The notes beneath the pieces are model-generated. The model did no database searches. It saw nothing but the letters and a program-made list of their open reading frames with translations, and was not told the DNA's origin. From CADEEN01 sp963816315 (lineage in GTDB: Bacteria; Pseudomonadota; Gammaproteobacteria; Burkholderiales; Burkholderiaceae_C), in NCBI GenBank assembly GCA_963816315.1, contig CAWFJZ010000047.1:1-64000 (forward strand): a stretch of 64,000 nt of DNA, given 5' to 3'. Both the position numbers and the translations under genes were made by a program. This document shows positions 1 through 9,056 of this stretch, one piece after another; within the stretch, counting starts at the first letter, position 1, and each line of letters opens with the position of its first letter.

Positions 1-107
1 GCAGCGCGTGCGCCTGCGCCTCGGGCACGGTGGCGAACAGGTTGCCCAGCGGCGCGCCGCCAAGTCCGAGGCGGGTGCCATCAATGCAGAGGGCGAAGGG
101 AGAGCAT
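1..107 (-). CDS. Aldo/keto reductase, N-terminal fragment
   Basis: Only the first residues are in the window; the gene runs off the left edge. The minus-strand reading contains RLGLGGAPLGNLF, the typical first strand and turn of the aldo/keto reductase family (D-threo-aldose/L-fucose dehydrogenase type), where the Gly-rich turn precedes the NADP(H)-binding barrel. The nearest upstream ATGs (near 107 and 139) are out of frame with this motif, so a base error near the N terminus is likely and the start is uncertain. It diverges from the GntR regulator and probably belongs to the same sugar pathway, oxidising or reducing an aldose. The family call is good, the substrate unknown. Confidence 0.5.
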
Positions 108-140
108 GGCCGAGGAGGGTTTGCACCAGCGATGGGGCAG

Positions 141-158
141 CATGTTATGACTAACATG
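141..158. promoter_or_regulatory. Palindromic operator candidate between divergent genes
   Basis: CATGTTA and TAACATG form a perfect 7-bp inverted repeat with a 4-bp spacer. It lies between the divergent aldo/keto reductase and the GntR-type regulator. FCD-subgroup GntR proteins bind short palindromes of this kind close to their own promoters, so autoregulation by the adjacent gene product is the natural inference. No binding data are implied. Confidence 0.4.
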
Positions 159-310
159 TCAGTGTGCAGATACGGGGGAACCCGCGCTCTGCAACCCAAC
201 CCGCCGATGCTCGAGCCCATCCCCGCCTTGTTGACGCCAGACGCTCTGCACGCGCCGGCGAGCATGGGCCATGTGCTCTTGGCCAAGGGCATCGTGAGCC
301 AGGGTGGGCG

Positions 311-996
311 ATGATGAACGCGCCGCTGATGAGCCTGCGCGCCAAGGCCTACGAGAGCTTTCGCCAGCAGATCCTCGAGGCCAACTTCGCCCCGGCCAGT
401 TCATCTCGCAGCGCGAGCTGATGCAGTTGCTGGACATGCCGCTCGGCGCCGTGCGCGAGCTGATCCCGCGGCTGGAGGCCGAGGGCCTGCTGCGCACCGT
501 GCCGCACGCGGGCTGCAGATCGCGCATGTCGATCTGGCGCTGATCAACAACGCCTACCAGTTGCGCCTGGTGCTGGAGCGCGAGGCCGCGGTGCGCTTCT
601 GCGCCACGGTGTCCGAGGCCGACCTGGCCGCGATCGAAGACGCGCACCGCCGCATCGTTGCGCCGCGCGAAAAGGCCCGGTCGATGCCACGCTGCTCAGC
701 GACGCGCAGACGGTCGATTGGGGCCTGCACGACCTGATGATCGACGCCCTCGGCAACGAACTGATCTCCGAGATGTACCGCATCAACAGCCTGCGCGTGC
801 GCCTGATCCGGCTCGAGGGCTCGATGCTGTCGCCCGAGGCGCTGGTGCCGGCGATGGAAGAGCACCTGTGGTTCATCGCGGCATTGAAGCGCGCGACGCG
901 CCGCAGGTGGCCGAGCGCCTGACCCACCACATCGAAAGCTCGCACCGGCGCGTGCTCGGCCTGCCCAGACCGCCGCTGCCGAAAGACAAACAATGA
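311..996 (+). CDS. GntR-family transcriptional regulator (FCD domain), frame-interrupted
   Basis: Reading across frames gives a roughly 228-residue GntR/FCD regulator. It has an N-terminal winged helix with SLRAKAYESFRQQIL and FISQRELMQLLDM, then RELIPRLEAEGLL, and an all-helical FCD ligand domain with a DWGLHDLMIDALGN stretch and a C-terminal VAERLTHHIESSHRR. At least four single-base shifts are needed, near 390, 512, 660 and 888; two of them are fixed by restoring one C to a C run. ATG at 311 is chosen because the protein begins there as in relatives. The stop overlaps the next start, so it is the first gene of the catabolic operon and presumably its ligand-controlled repressor. Confidence 0.75.
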
Positions 997-1919
997 CCAC
1001 GACGATGATCGAAAACGCGCCCGGCCTGCGAGGCATCTGGCCGGCGTTGATGACGCCACTGACCGAAACGCTGGCGATCGACCATCCCCGCTTTGCGGCG
1101 CATTCACACGCGCTGCTCGAAGCGGGCTGCGCCGGCGTCACGCCGTTCGGCACCACCGGCGAGGGGCCGTCGTTTTCGGTGGCAGAGCGGCGCGGCGCCG
1201 TCGATGCGCTCGTCGCTGGCGGCGTGCGCGCGTCGCGCATCCTGGTCTCGGTGAGTTGCGCCGCCGTGTCCGACACGTTGGCCCTCGTGCGCCACGCGCA
1301 GACATCGGCGCCTGGGGCGTGCTGCTGATGCCGCCGTTCTTCTTCAAGGGCGTCAGCGACGAGGGCATCGTCGAGACCTACCGCCAGGTGCTCGACGCCA
1401 CCAACGACCGGCCGTTGCGCGTCGTGCTGTACCACATCCTCAGGTCTCGGCGGTCGGCTTGTCGCACGGCTGTCATCGCCGAGCTGCTGCGGCGCTGGCC
1501 GCAGCGCATCGTCGCCATCAAGGACAGCGCCTGCGAGCCGCGCAACGCTCGAACTGGCGCAGGCTTCATGCCGCCGCTCGGCGTGCACGTCGGCAACGAA
1601 CTCGACCTGCCGGCGCTGGCCGCGCGCGGCAGCCGCGGCGCCGTCAGCGGCCTGGCCAACTTCATGCCGCGAGTCGTGCACCGCCTGGCCACCGAGCCCG
1701 ACGCCGCGCGCAGCGCGGCCGAGCACGCGCGCGTCGTGCGCCTGCTGGCCTGGCTCGGCGGCTACGCGTTGATCCCGGCGCTCAAGGCGATCATGGCCGC
1801 GCAGACGGGCGATGCCGCTGGCTGCGCGTGCGCCCGCCGCTGGCCGCGCTGACCCTCGAGCGCTTCGAGACCTTCCGCCTCGAGCTGGCCGCGCACGGCC
1901 TGAACCCGCCCACGACTGA
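993..1919 (+). CDS. DapA-family aldolase/synthase, frame-interrupted
   Basis: This is a dihydrodipicolinate synthase/N-acetylneuraminate lyase superfamily TIM barrel of about 308 residues. PFGTTGEGPSFS is the pyruvate-carboxylate binding loop and VAIKDSA carries the Schiff-base lysine. Such enzymes cleave or form 2-keto-3-deoxy sugar acids as often as dihydrodipicolinate. Position in a GntR-TRAP-kinase operon argues for a sugar-acid aldolase rather than lysine synthesis. Shifts near 1303, 1443, 1545, 1825 and in the last CCC run (restoring one C gives a normal stop at 1917-1919) interrupt the frame. The start at 993 overlaps the end of the regulator gene, which suggests translational coupling. 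Confidence 0.75.
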
Positions 1920-1945
1920 CCAACCAACAAAGGAGACATCGCACC

Positions 1946-2945
1946 ATGACCTTCTCGCTCCTGCGCCGCAGCCTGATCGCGGCCACCGCCGCCGTTGGCG
2001 CCACGCTCGCCGCGCCCGCCTTCGCCCAGACCAAGCTGCCGCTGCGCATCTCCACGCCCGCGGTGCCCGACGACTGGCACGGCAAGATGTGGACGGTGTT
2101 CAAGGAGTCGCTGACAAGAGCGCGCCCGGCGAGTTCGACGTGCAGATCAACTTGAACGCGTCGCTGTTCAAGCAGGGCACCGAGCCGGCGGCGATGGCGC
2201 GCGGCAACCTGGAGCTGAGTTCGATCTCGGCCTTCGACATCGCCAAGCTGGTGCCCGAGTTCTCGATCTTCACCGCCGGCTACGTCATCCGCGACCGGCA
2301 GCACCAGCGAAGGTCTTCGCCGGCCCGATCGGCCAGGAGATGTTCAAGCTCGCCAGCGAGAAGATGGAGGTGACGATCCTGACGCCGATCTACCTCGGCA
2401 CGCGCCAGATCAACCTGCGCGAGGCGCGCAACGTCAAGACGCCGGCCGATCTCAAGGGCGTGAAGCTGCGCATGCCGGGCAGCAAGGAGTGGCTGTTCCT
2501 CGGCGAAGCGCTCGGCGCCACCGCCACGCCGCTGGCCTTCGGCGAGGTCTATCTGGGCCTCAAGACCGGCACCATCGACGGCCAGGACAACCCGCTGCCG
2601 AGCGTGCGCGCGGCCAAGTTCTACGAGGTCACCAAGCAGATCGTGATGACGAATCACCTGGTCGATGGCATCTTCATCGCCATCTCCGACAAGGCGTGGA
2701 AGGCGATGAGCGCAGCGCAACGCCAGAAGGTGCAGGCCGCGGCCGACGCCGCAGCGGCGTTCAACAACAAGAACCGCCTCGAGGAAGAAGCGCAGATCGT
2801 CGATTTCTTCAAGAAGGAAGGGCTGACGGTGACGACGCCCGATGTCGAGGCCTTCCGCAAATCGGTGCAGGCGGCATACGCGACGAGCGACATCGCCAAG
2901 ACCTGGCCCACAGGCCTGCTCGACCGCATCAACACCACGAAATGA
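1946..2945 (+). CDS. TRAP transporter solute-binding protein (DctP type), frame-interrupted
   Basis: This is the periplasmic solute receptor of a TRAP uptake system. A signal peptide (LLRRSLIAATAAVGATLAAPAFA) ends before QTKLPLRI. The DctP fold follows, with the family-typical segments LKGVKLRMPGSKEW, FGEVYLGLKTGTIDGQDNPL and KFYEVTKQIVMTNHLVD; the arginine in KLRMPGS is the conserved carboxylate-binding residue of the family. Length is about 333 residues, normal. A good AAAGGAG Shine-Dalgarno precedes ATG 1946. Frames break near 2115 and 2300. The ligand is probably a sugar acid or other carboxylate handled by the neighbouring aldolase and kinase. Confidence 0.85.
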
Positions 2946-2950
2946 AAACT

Positions 2951-3036
2951 CCGTTCGCCCTGAGCAGGGGACTGAGCTTGTCGAAGGCCCCGTGTCGAAG
3001 GGTCCGCCAGGGCTTCGACAAGCTCAGCCCGAACGG
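2951..3036. repeat. REP-type inverted repeat, Burkholderiales GTTCGCCCTGAGC family
   Basis: The left arm CCGTTCGCCCTGAGC and right arm GCTCAGCCCGAACGG flank copies of the TTGTCGAAGG/CTTCGACAAG core, giving an imperfect stem-loop between dctP and dctQ. The same element, with CTGTCGAAGG cores, recurs at 18547-18617. These units are scattered intergenically in Burkholderiales and often sit between operon genes, where they can stabilise upstream mRNA or attenuate downstream expression. Confidence 0.75.
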
Positions 3037-3044
3037 GTTTGCGC

Positions 3045-3531
3045 GTGAAGCGCTGGCTCAAGGTCGGCGCCAATGTCATCGGCGCAGGGCTGTTCACCGC
3101 GCTGTTCCTGGTCTTCATCGTCCAGATCGTCGCGCGCTTCGGCTTCAACAAGCCGCTGCCGTGGACCGACGAAGCCGCGGTGGTGCTCTACGTCTGGGTC
3201 ATCCTCTGGGCGGCGGCGTTCATCGTGCCCGAGCGCGAGCACGTGATGTTCGACCTGGTGTGGAATCTGGCGGGCGTGCGCACGCGCAAGCTGATGCGCC
3301 TGCGTCGGCAACGCCATGATCGGCGGCCTCGCGGCCTGGGCGCTGCCGGCCAGTTGGGACTACGTCAGCTTCATGCGCCGTGAAGGCACGCCCGTGCTCG
3401 GCATGCCCTTCATGTGGGTCTTCCTGCCGTTCGTGCTGCTGCTGGCCGCGCTCGTCGTGCGCAGCGCCATCGGCCTCTGGCGCGCTTGGCGCGGGCTCGA
3501 TCTCGAAAACGCGGGAATTCCTGCGTCATGA
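3045..3531 (+). CDS. TRAP transporter small permease (DctQ type), frame-interrupted
   Basis: This small membrane subunit of about 162 residues has four predicted membrane helices. The DctQ signature is visible as RFGFNKPLPWTDEAA and VLYVWVILWAAAF, followed by PEREHVMFDLV. One shift near 3303 separates the first half from the second (AMIGGLAAWALP onward). A GTG at 3045 is taken as start because it lies just after the REP-type repeat; TTG at 3039 is the alternative. The stop overlaps the start of the large permease, the usual Q-M arrangement. It pairs with the M subunit to accept ligand from the DctP receptor. Confidence 0.8.
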
Positions 3532-4829
3532 ACACGCCCGCGCTGTGGGCCCTCGGCGGCGTGCTGCTGGCCGGCATGCTGATGCGCATGCCGATCGGCT
3601 TTTCGATGATCGCCTCGGGCATCGCCTATCTCGTCGTCAAGCGCCAGGACCTCGGCCTCGTCGCCGAGCAGGTCAGCAACGGCCTCTACAACAGTTATGT
3701 CCTGCTGGCGGTGCCGATGTTCGTGCTGGCCGCCAACGTCATGAATGCCGGCACCGTCAGCGAGCGCCTGTTCGACTTCTGCCGCATCTTGGTCGGCCGC
3801 CTGCGCGGCGGCCTCGCGCAGGTCGATATCCTCGTCAGCGTGATTTTCTCCGGCATGAGCGGCAGCGCCATCGCCGACGCTGCCGGGCCGGGGCTGGTGA
3901 CGATCCGCCAGATGCTGAAAAAGCCCGAGTACTCGCGCGGTTTTGCCGGCGCCGTGGTGGTGGCCAGTGCCACGCTCGGGCCGATCATTCCGCCGTCGAT
4001 CCCGATGGTGATCTACGGCCTGGTCTCGGGCGCCTCGGTCGGCGCGCTGTTCCTCGGCGGCGTGGTGCCGGGCGTGCTGATGGCGCTGCTGATGATGGTC
4101 GTCGTGCAGGTCATCGCCGTGCGCCGCAACATGCCGCGCGAGGCCCCCGTGCCGTTGTCGCAGTGGCCGTCGGTGCTGTTCCGCGGCGCGCTGCCGCTGT
4201 CGATGCCGATCGTGCTGCTCGGCGGCATCTACTCCGGCGCCTTCACGCCCACCGAAGCCGCCGCGGTGGCGGCGGCGCACGCGCTGATCCTGGCCTGCAT
4301 CGTCTATCGCGCGCTCAACTGGCGCCAGCTGTTCGCCGTGGTGCTCGAATCCACGCGCTCGTCGGCGGTGATCACGCTGATCCTGGCCGGCTCGTTCCTG
4401 CTCAACTACGCCTTCACCGCCGAGGGCGTGCCGCAGGCGATGGCGTCATGGGTCGATGCGCTGCACCTGTCGCCGGTGGCGTTCCTGCTGCTGGTCAACG
4501 TCATGTTCCTGGTGCTCGGCTGTTTTCTCGACGTCTCGGTGCTGCTGCTGGTCTTCGTGCCGATGCTGCTGCCGGCCGTCAAGGTGCTGGGCATCGACCT
4601 CGTGCACTTCGGCGTGCTGGTGGTGCTGAACATGATGATCGGCCTCATCCACCCGCCGTTCGGCATGCTGCTGTTCGTCATCAAGGCGCTGACCGGCATC
4701 CCGATCGGCGAGATGATGAAGGAGGGCTGGCCCTTCATCGTCATGCTGCTGCTGTTGCTGCTGGCGATGACGCTGTTCCCGCAGATCGTGCTGTGGCTGC
4801 CGCAGACGATGGGGTATGGCGTGAAATGA
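3528..4829 (+). CDS. TRAP transporter large permease (DctM type)
   Basis: This is an intact 433-residue multi-helix ion-coupled permease. Diagnostic segments are VIFSGMSGSAIADAAG, GPIIPPSIPMVIYG and SGAFTPTEAAAVA, all part of the DctM/IT-superfamily transport core, plus IGLIHPPFGMLLF near the C terminus. It overlaps dctQ by four bases (ATGA), and its own stop overlaps an ATG for the kinase gene. With DctP and DctQ it forms a complete Na+-driven, high-affinity uptake system. Unlike its neighbours, the frame is unbroken over 1.3 kb. Confidence 0.93.
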   Translation: MNTPALWALGGVLLAGMLMRMPIGFSMIASGIAYLVVKRQDLGLVAEQVSNGLYNSYVLLAVPMFVLAANVMNAGTVSERLFDFCRILVGRLRGGLAQVDILVSVIFSGMSGSAIADAAGPGLVTIRQMLKKPEYSRGFAGAVVVASATLGPIIPPSIPMVIYGLVSGASVGALFLGGVVPGVLMALLMMVVVQVIAVRRNMPREAPVPLSQWPSVLFRGALPLSMPIVLLGGIYSGAFTPTEAAAVAAAHALILACIVYRALNWRQLFAVVLESTRSSAVITLILAGSFLLNYAFTAEGVPQAMASWVDALHLSPVAFLLLVNVMFLVLGCFLDVSVLLLVFVPMLLPAVKVLGIDLVHFGVLVVLNMMIGLIHPPFGMLLFVIKALTGIPIGEMMKEGWPFIVMLLLLLLAMTLFPQIVLWLPQTMGYGVK

Positions 4830-5732
4830 CAATCGAACGTCGTCTGCATCGCCAGCTTCAACGCCGACCTGGTGTCGCGCGTGTCGCAGCCGGTGGCGCA
4901 GGGCGAAACGGTCATGGCTTCGGCCTTCGACATCCAGCCCGGTGGCAAGGGGTCGAACGCCGCGATCGCCTGCGCGCGCCAAGGTGCGCACACCGCTGTC
5001 ATCGCGCGCCTGGGCGACGACGACTTCGGCCGCATGGCGCTGGCGCTGTGGGCGCGCGAGGGCATCGACGCGTCGGCCGTGGAAGTCGCGCCAGGGGAGC
5101 GCAGCGGCGTGGCGCAGATCTGGGTCTATGACGACGGCGACAACAGCATCGCCGTGGCGCCGGGCGCCGGCGCGGCGCTGGGCGCTCGTCAGGTGCACGC
5201 TGCGGCAGCGTTGTTGCGCAGCGCCAAGGTGGTGATGGCCTCGTGCGAGGTGCCGTTTGAAGCAACGCAGGCCGCGTTCGAGATCGCCCGCGAGGGCGGC
5301 GCGATCACGCTGCTCAACCCGGCGCCGGCGCGGCCGCTGCCGGCGGCGCTGCTGCAGGGGACCGACGTGCTGACGCCGAACGAAGGCGAGCTGCTGGCGC
5401 TCGCCGGCGCGAGCGAGATCGAGGCCGCGGCACGGATGCTGCTCGGCCGCGGCCCGCGCGCCGTGCTGGTCACGCTCGGCGCGCGCGGCGGCGCGCTCTA
5501 CCGCCACGATGCGCCGCCGCTGCAATGGGCGGGCCATGCCATGCGCGTGGCCGATACCATCGGCGCCGGCGACACCTTCACCGGCGCGCTGGCCGCCGGC
5601 CTGGCGCGCGGCGAGCCGATGGAACAGGCCGCGCGCTGGGCCAACGCCGCCGCCGCGCTGGCCGTGACCGACCACGGCGCGATCGCGGGCATGCCGACCC
5701 AGGCGGCGGTGGCGGCGCTGCTGAAGGTGTAG
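4826..5732 (+). CDS. PfkB-family carbohydrate kinase (ribokinase-like)
   Basis: The ribokinase-like fold is shown by the N-terminal sugar-binding signature PGGKGSNAAIACARQG and by the C-terminal signature DTIGAGDTFTGALAAGLA, which holds the catalytic aspartate and the anion-hole glycines. Length is about 300 residues, as expected. The body begins VVCIASFNADLV, but the ATG at 4826 (overlapping the dctM stop) is out of frame with it, so a base error lies near 4830. An in-frame GTG at 4872 would cut off the first strand. The enzyme likely phosphorylates the imported sugar or the keto-deoxy acid made from it, as in KDG-type pathways. Substrate is inferred from context only. Confidence 0.85.
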
Positions 5733-5752
5733 TCTTGCGCTCCCGCAACGAC

Positions 5753-5766
5753 GAAAGGAGGTGATC
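5753..5766 (+). promoter_or_regulatory. Extended Shine-Dalgarno sequence
   Basis: GAAAGGAGGTGATC matches 14 bases of the complement of the 3' end of bacterial 16S rRNA (the GATCACCTCCTTTC tail), far longer than the usual 4-6. It ends one base before an ATG at 5768, leaving 5 bases between the AGGAGG core and the start. This is about as strong as a ribosome-binding site can be and argues that the short ORF behind it is translated, or that the site traps ribosomes. Confidence 0.6.
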
Positions 5767-5767
5767 G

Positions 5768-5842
5768 ATGTCTACGAACCTGAGGTCCGGGACTGCGGAT
5801 CATCGTCGCCAAGCCATTGGGACCGATCCCCACGTGCTCTAG
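5768..5842 (+). CDS. Tiny ORF, 24 residues, unknown function
   Basis: The ORF reads MSTNLRSGTADHRRQAIGTD and ends in four more residues (PHVL) before a TAG. It follows the kinase gene by 35 bp, has an exceptionally strong ribosome-binding site and is followed 18 bp later by a rho-independent terminator. It has no membrane segment and is rich in polar and basic residues. It could be a genuine small protein, a leader peptide, or the translated part of a short regulatory RNA. I do not recognise the family. Confidence 0.45.
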   Translation: MSTNLRSGTADHRRQAIGTDPHVL

Positions 5843-5860
5843 CCCTCGTGGCCGGACCTG

Positions 5861-5889
5861 CAGACGCCCCTGTGACCCAGGGGCGTCTG
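5861..5889 (+). terminator. Rho-independent terminator
   Basis: CAGACGCCCCTG and CAGGGGCGTCTG form a perfect 12-bp stem with loop TGACC, followed by TCTTTGT. It closes the transcript of the tiny ORF and probably the whole sugar operon. Confidence 0.8.
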
Positions 5890-5959
5890 TCTTTGTGGGC
5901 CCTGCGCAGGCACGGGGCTTGCCGCGCTGCGACTCCAGTCACCCTCTCTGGAGAACCTC

Positions 5960-6267
5960 ATGTCCTACATCGACGGTTTCGTGCTCGCGGTGCCACGCGC
6001 ATCCTCGAATGCTGGGGCGACGACGTGAAGGCGGGCAAGCTGACCGACTTTCGGCGTGCGGTGAACGCCAAGGACGAGGAGGCCGTCGTCTTCTCGTGGG
6101 TGGAGTGGCCCGACAAGGCGACACGCGATGCGGCGATGTCGAAGAAGGAAGACCTGATGAAGTCCGACCCGCGCTGGGACCCGGCCAAGAACCCGATGCC
6201 GTTCGATGGCAAGCAGATGATATACGGCGGGTTCGAGCCGGTGGTCGAGCTGGGATTGGGTGCGTAG
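5960..6267 (+). CDS. DUF1428-family protein with internal deletion/frameshift
   Basis: The start MSYIDGFVLAVP and the remainder (ATRILECWGDDV, DFRRAVNAKDEEAVVFSW, PFDGKQMIYGGFEP) are typical of DUF1428, a family of about 115-120 residues with a dimeric ferredoxin-like fold and unknown function. After VLAVP the sequence jumps directly to ATRILEC in another frame. The segment that normally lies between them, about 20 residues, is missing. This is larger than the single-base shifts seen elsewhere, so it may be a real deletion between short repeats (GGTGCC-like) or an assembly collapse. The remaining part is about 100 residues. A GGAG precedes the ATG. Confidence 0.75.
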
Positions 6268-6833
6268 ACGGCGCTCCGCTGCCAGCGGCGGCCAGCGTGA
6301 TGCTCCGATGTGGCGCACCCACTTCCGGGGGCCGCTCTGCAGCGGTTGCTGCCTGTCGTACATGAGGTCGCTACTCACGGTCTCCGGCACCTTGCGGTCA
6401 CTCGTCGCCACCGAGGCATGCCCACGCCGGGTGCCCGATATCTGAGGCACTGTGGACGTCTGCAGTTTGTGTCTATTCGGCGCTCATGATTGATGACCGT
6501 TGACGCGGTGGGCGACCAGCGCTTCCCGACCCAAAGCGGCTGTGGACGCCCGGTGGGAAGCCACGCCAGCGGCAATTCAACGGCAATAGCGCTGCTTGAT
6601 TGCGCGACAACTCCAGCGCCACGCTCCCAAAGGAACGCCGCAACGCCGTCATTTCCGACTCGCCGAGGCGATCACTTTTTGCGGTCGGAGTTGAAGGTGA
6701 TGGAGTCAGTAAAGACACGCGTGAATGCTAATACTCCGGCCGGTCAACTGCCCTTCCCACGGCCGATCCGCCCGCGGTCGGGGCGAGCAGCCAGCGGGCT
6801 ACGATGTAGCCCCATCCCGCGTTTGTGCCGCCC
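6268..6833. other. Gene-free stretch
   Basis: I find no supportable gene, RNA or repeat here. Base composition is less GC-biased at codon third positions than in the coding regions, and open frames on both strands lack recognisable protein features. It looks like decayed accessory sequence. Confidence 0.4.
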
Positions 6834-8148
6834 ATGTCAGACCCAAAAAGGCCCGCTCTCCAGCTGCCGAAGCCGGTCACGGTCGAGACCGCCGCTGGTG
6901 CGATGACCGTCCACCCGTTGAGCACAGACGGACGAAAAGATCGGTCAACGAGTGTTGCGATTGATCGTCGCAGACGATACGGGCGCATCCCTGGACCAGG
7001 CGCGGTTTGACCTGATCACCAGCGAGGACCTCAAGGCGCTTGCGGCGGCAGGATTGCGGGATGCGAACGTGCCCACGGAAGAGGGGGCGGATGCCGTGCT
7101 GGCGCGCTTGGGCCTGGCCGTAAGGCGCGGGCACGAGCTGTCGTTCTCCACCGTGCGGCGCCTGGCAGAAGCTGCCGACGGATTCCAAGGACCCAAGCTC
7201 AGCGATCAGCTTGCCAAGGCTGCGGCACAGCACAGCCAGACGCTCAAGAACGTCGGCCCCCTGATGAACGACAAGTTTGCGCAGCTGCCGCAGGGCATCT
7301 CTGCGCAGATGGCCCAGCACAGCGCGGCGCTCGAGGCGGCAACCAACGCCCTGCGCACGTCCGCGGCTTCGTTCTTCACGGAGGAGAACCAGCGGGCGGC
7401 AAACATCTTCAAGGCCACGTTGGAGGCGCAGAAGGACTCGGTCGCAAAGGCCAATCGGCGCTTGGACAGCGTCCCGCAAGCCCGTCTGATTGAGCCCGTG
7501 TCGAGCCCAATCGTCAACAACCTGCGGGAGCAGACCGCCCTCATCAAACAGGAGCACGGAGCGGTGCTTGAGACGGCGCGACGCACCGGGGAGATGTCGG
7601 CTCACATGGGGATAGTGGCGTCGGAGATCTCGACGATCTCCAACACCTTGATCACCAAGGTTCTTCCTGCGTGGCACCAGAGCGATGTGGAAAGCCGGGA
7701 CGCAGCGAACCGCAGCATGCACATCGCCAGCCGCAGCATGCGCACCGCTGTGTGGGCGCTCGTGGCGACCGTCATTATTGGGTTTGCGCAGATCATCTAC
7801 AACCGCTTGGACCGCGGTGAAGACCTCGAGCGCATTGCGAAGGAAGCCGAGCAGAGCGAACAACGCGAGCGCGCCGCGAACGCCAGGTTGGCGCAAGCCG
7901 AGCGCGACGCTGCCGCCACGCGCGAAGTGCTGCAGGGCCTGAAGGGCGCGCTCGACGCAACTGCCGCTTCCGCAGCGTCAGCAGCCGCAGCCACAACTAT
8001 CCCGCCTGTTCGGTTGAACGCTTGGTCGCGCTGTCGCTTCGCAGAAATAGGTCATGCGATGACACCGGTCGTTCGATGCCAGACCAGCATTGCTGAGCAG
8101 CTGGTCTCTGATGTGAAGCGGTCGTACGAGAGGCGGGCGACCGGATGA
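6834..8148 (+). CDS. Hypothetical coiled-coil protein with C-terminal membrane helix, frame-interrupted
   Basis: ATG 6834 opens MSDPKRPALQLPKPVTVETA; one shift near 6950 joins it to a long frame beginning LRLIVADDTGASLDQARFDL. The product is about 438 residues. Residues roughly 90-270 are helical and alanine/glutamine-rich. A membrane segment (TAVWALVATVIIGFAQIIY) lies near residue 305 and is followed by a charged coiled coil (KEAEQSEQRERAANARLAQAERD) and an alanine-rich tail. The topology resembles a membrane-anchored sensor or adaptor, but I recognise no family. Lower GC than the flanks and gene-poor surroundings suggest acquired DNA. A separate start at GTG 6952 is the alternative to a frameshift. 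Confidence 0.55.
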
Positions 8149-8372
8149 CCGGTCACAGTCGCCGCCATCGTTGAGGCGATCGGCCGCGACTGACTCAGTT
8201 CAGTCTGAAGCGGAAGTCGGCAGACGGAGGGCTGCGTTGCAGCGAATCCAGCCGGACATGACCGCCCTGTCAATTCACGCTCTCGGCCACATTGCGATCG
8301 CTAGTGCGTCAGCGACTACTCGACCAGGGCACGCTGATCGCGACCGCGCGGGCGCTTACGGCGTCAGTTGAC

Positions 8373-9005
8373 TTACTTGCACACCACCGCGATGGGCTGT
8401 ATGTCGGGCTGCACGGTCCCGGAAGGTTGCGGCACGGTGCACGAACCCGTGGCCGGTTGCGTCGCGATCGACACGAAGTAGTTCGTCCCGGCGTACTGCC
8501 GGAACGGGAAGGCGTAGGAGCCGTCGGCCGACGCGGTGATCTGGTTCGCGCTGCTGTTGTTCTGAATCACGACGCTGGTGCTACTCGGAAGCCCGCTCAC
8601 CGACACCGGAACGTCGTAGCGCGGGATTTCAACGCAAGCGACCACAACGTCGGTGACGTTGCTGCGGTTGATCGTGCCGCTGCCGCCGCTCGTGACGCTG
8701 CAGTTGTAGCCCGCCACGGAGCCGGCGACGCTGACGTTGTAGGCCTCGCGGTGAAAGAGCCGGCGGGAGAAAGTGAAGGTGCCGCTGCTCGCCGCGAACG
8801 GCTCGACGTAGCTGCCGTCGAGCGACAGCGTGATCGAATCGCCGAACGGCGGCGACACCACGCCGGTGATCGTGCCGCCGACGCTGTAGCTGGGCCGGCC
8901 GAGCGCGTCTTCGCGGGCGGCAGGATCATCGCCGCCGCCGCCGCAGGCGGACAGCACGGCCAGTGAAATGAGCGAAAAGGCGCGGGAGCGCATGTGAACC
9001 TGCAT
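8373..9005 (-). CDS. Putative lipoprotein, unknown function
   Basis: A 210-residue secreted protein starts at ATG 9005 with GGAGG six bases upstream. The signal peptide ends in a lipobox, LAVLSACGGGG, so the mature N terminus would be a lipidated cysteine. The body appears to contain two related beta-rich units; the first has TITGVVSPPFGDSITLSLDG followed by VEPFAASSGTFTFSR, and the second has VSVSGLPSSTSVVIQNN followed by SYAFPFRQY. Paired cysteines (YNCSV/VVACVE and SCTVP/VVCK) could form disulphides. It resembles the IgG-like repeat lipoproteins of Burkholderiales, with no known role. It is a lone gene with no obvious operon partner. Confidence 0.75.
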   Translation of the reverse strand: MQVHMRSRAFSLISLAVLSACGGGGDDPAAREDALGRPSYSVGGTITGVVSPPFGDSITLSLDGSYVEPFAASSGTFTFSRRLFHREAYNVSVAGSVAGYNCSVTSGGSGTINRSNVTDVVVACVEIPRYDVPVSVSGLPSSTSVVIQNNSSANQITASADGSYAFPFRQYAGTNYFVSIATQPATGSCTVPQPSGTVQPDIQPIAVVCK

Positions 9006-9056
9006 GGGAACCTCCTTCAGTCTTGGATGCGGGCCGCAACGCTCTCACGTTTGTCC

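Noticed and set aside
554..2080. Long minus-strand open frame opposite the GntR and aldolase genes
   Set aside because: It is the antisense shadow of GC-rich coding DNA: Arg/Ala/Gly-rich, no family features, while the plus strand shows conserved motifs.
8149..8372. Possible coding remnant on the minus strand
   Set aside because: No recognisable motif, ribosome site or codon bias; treated as intergenic.
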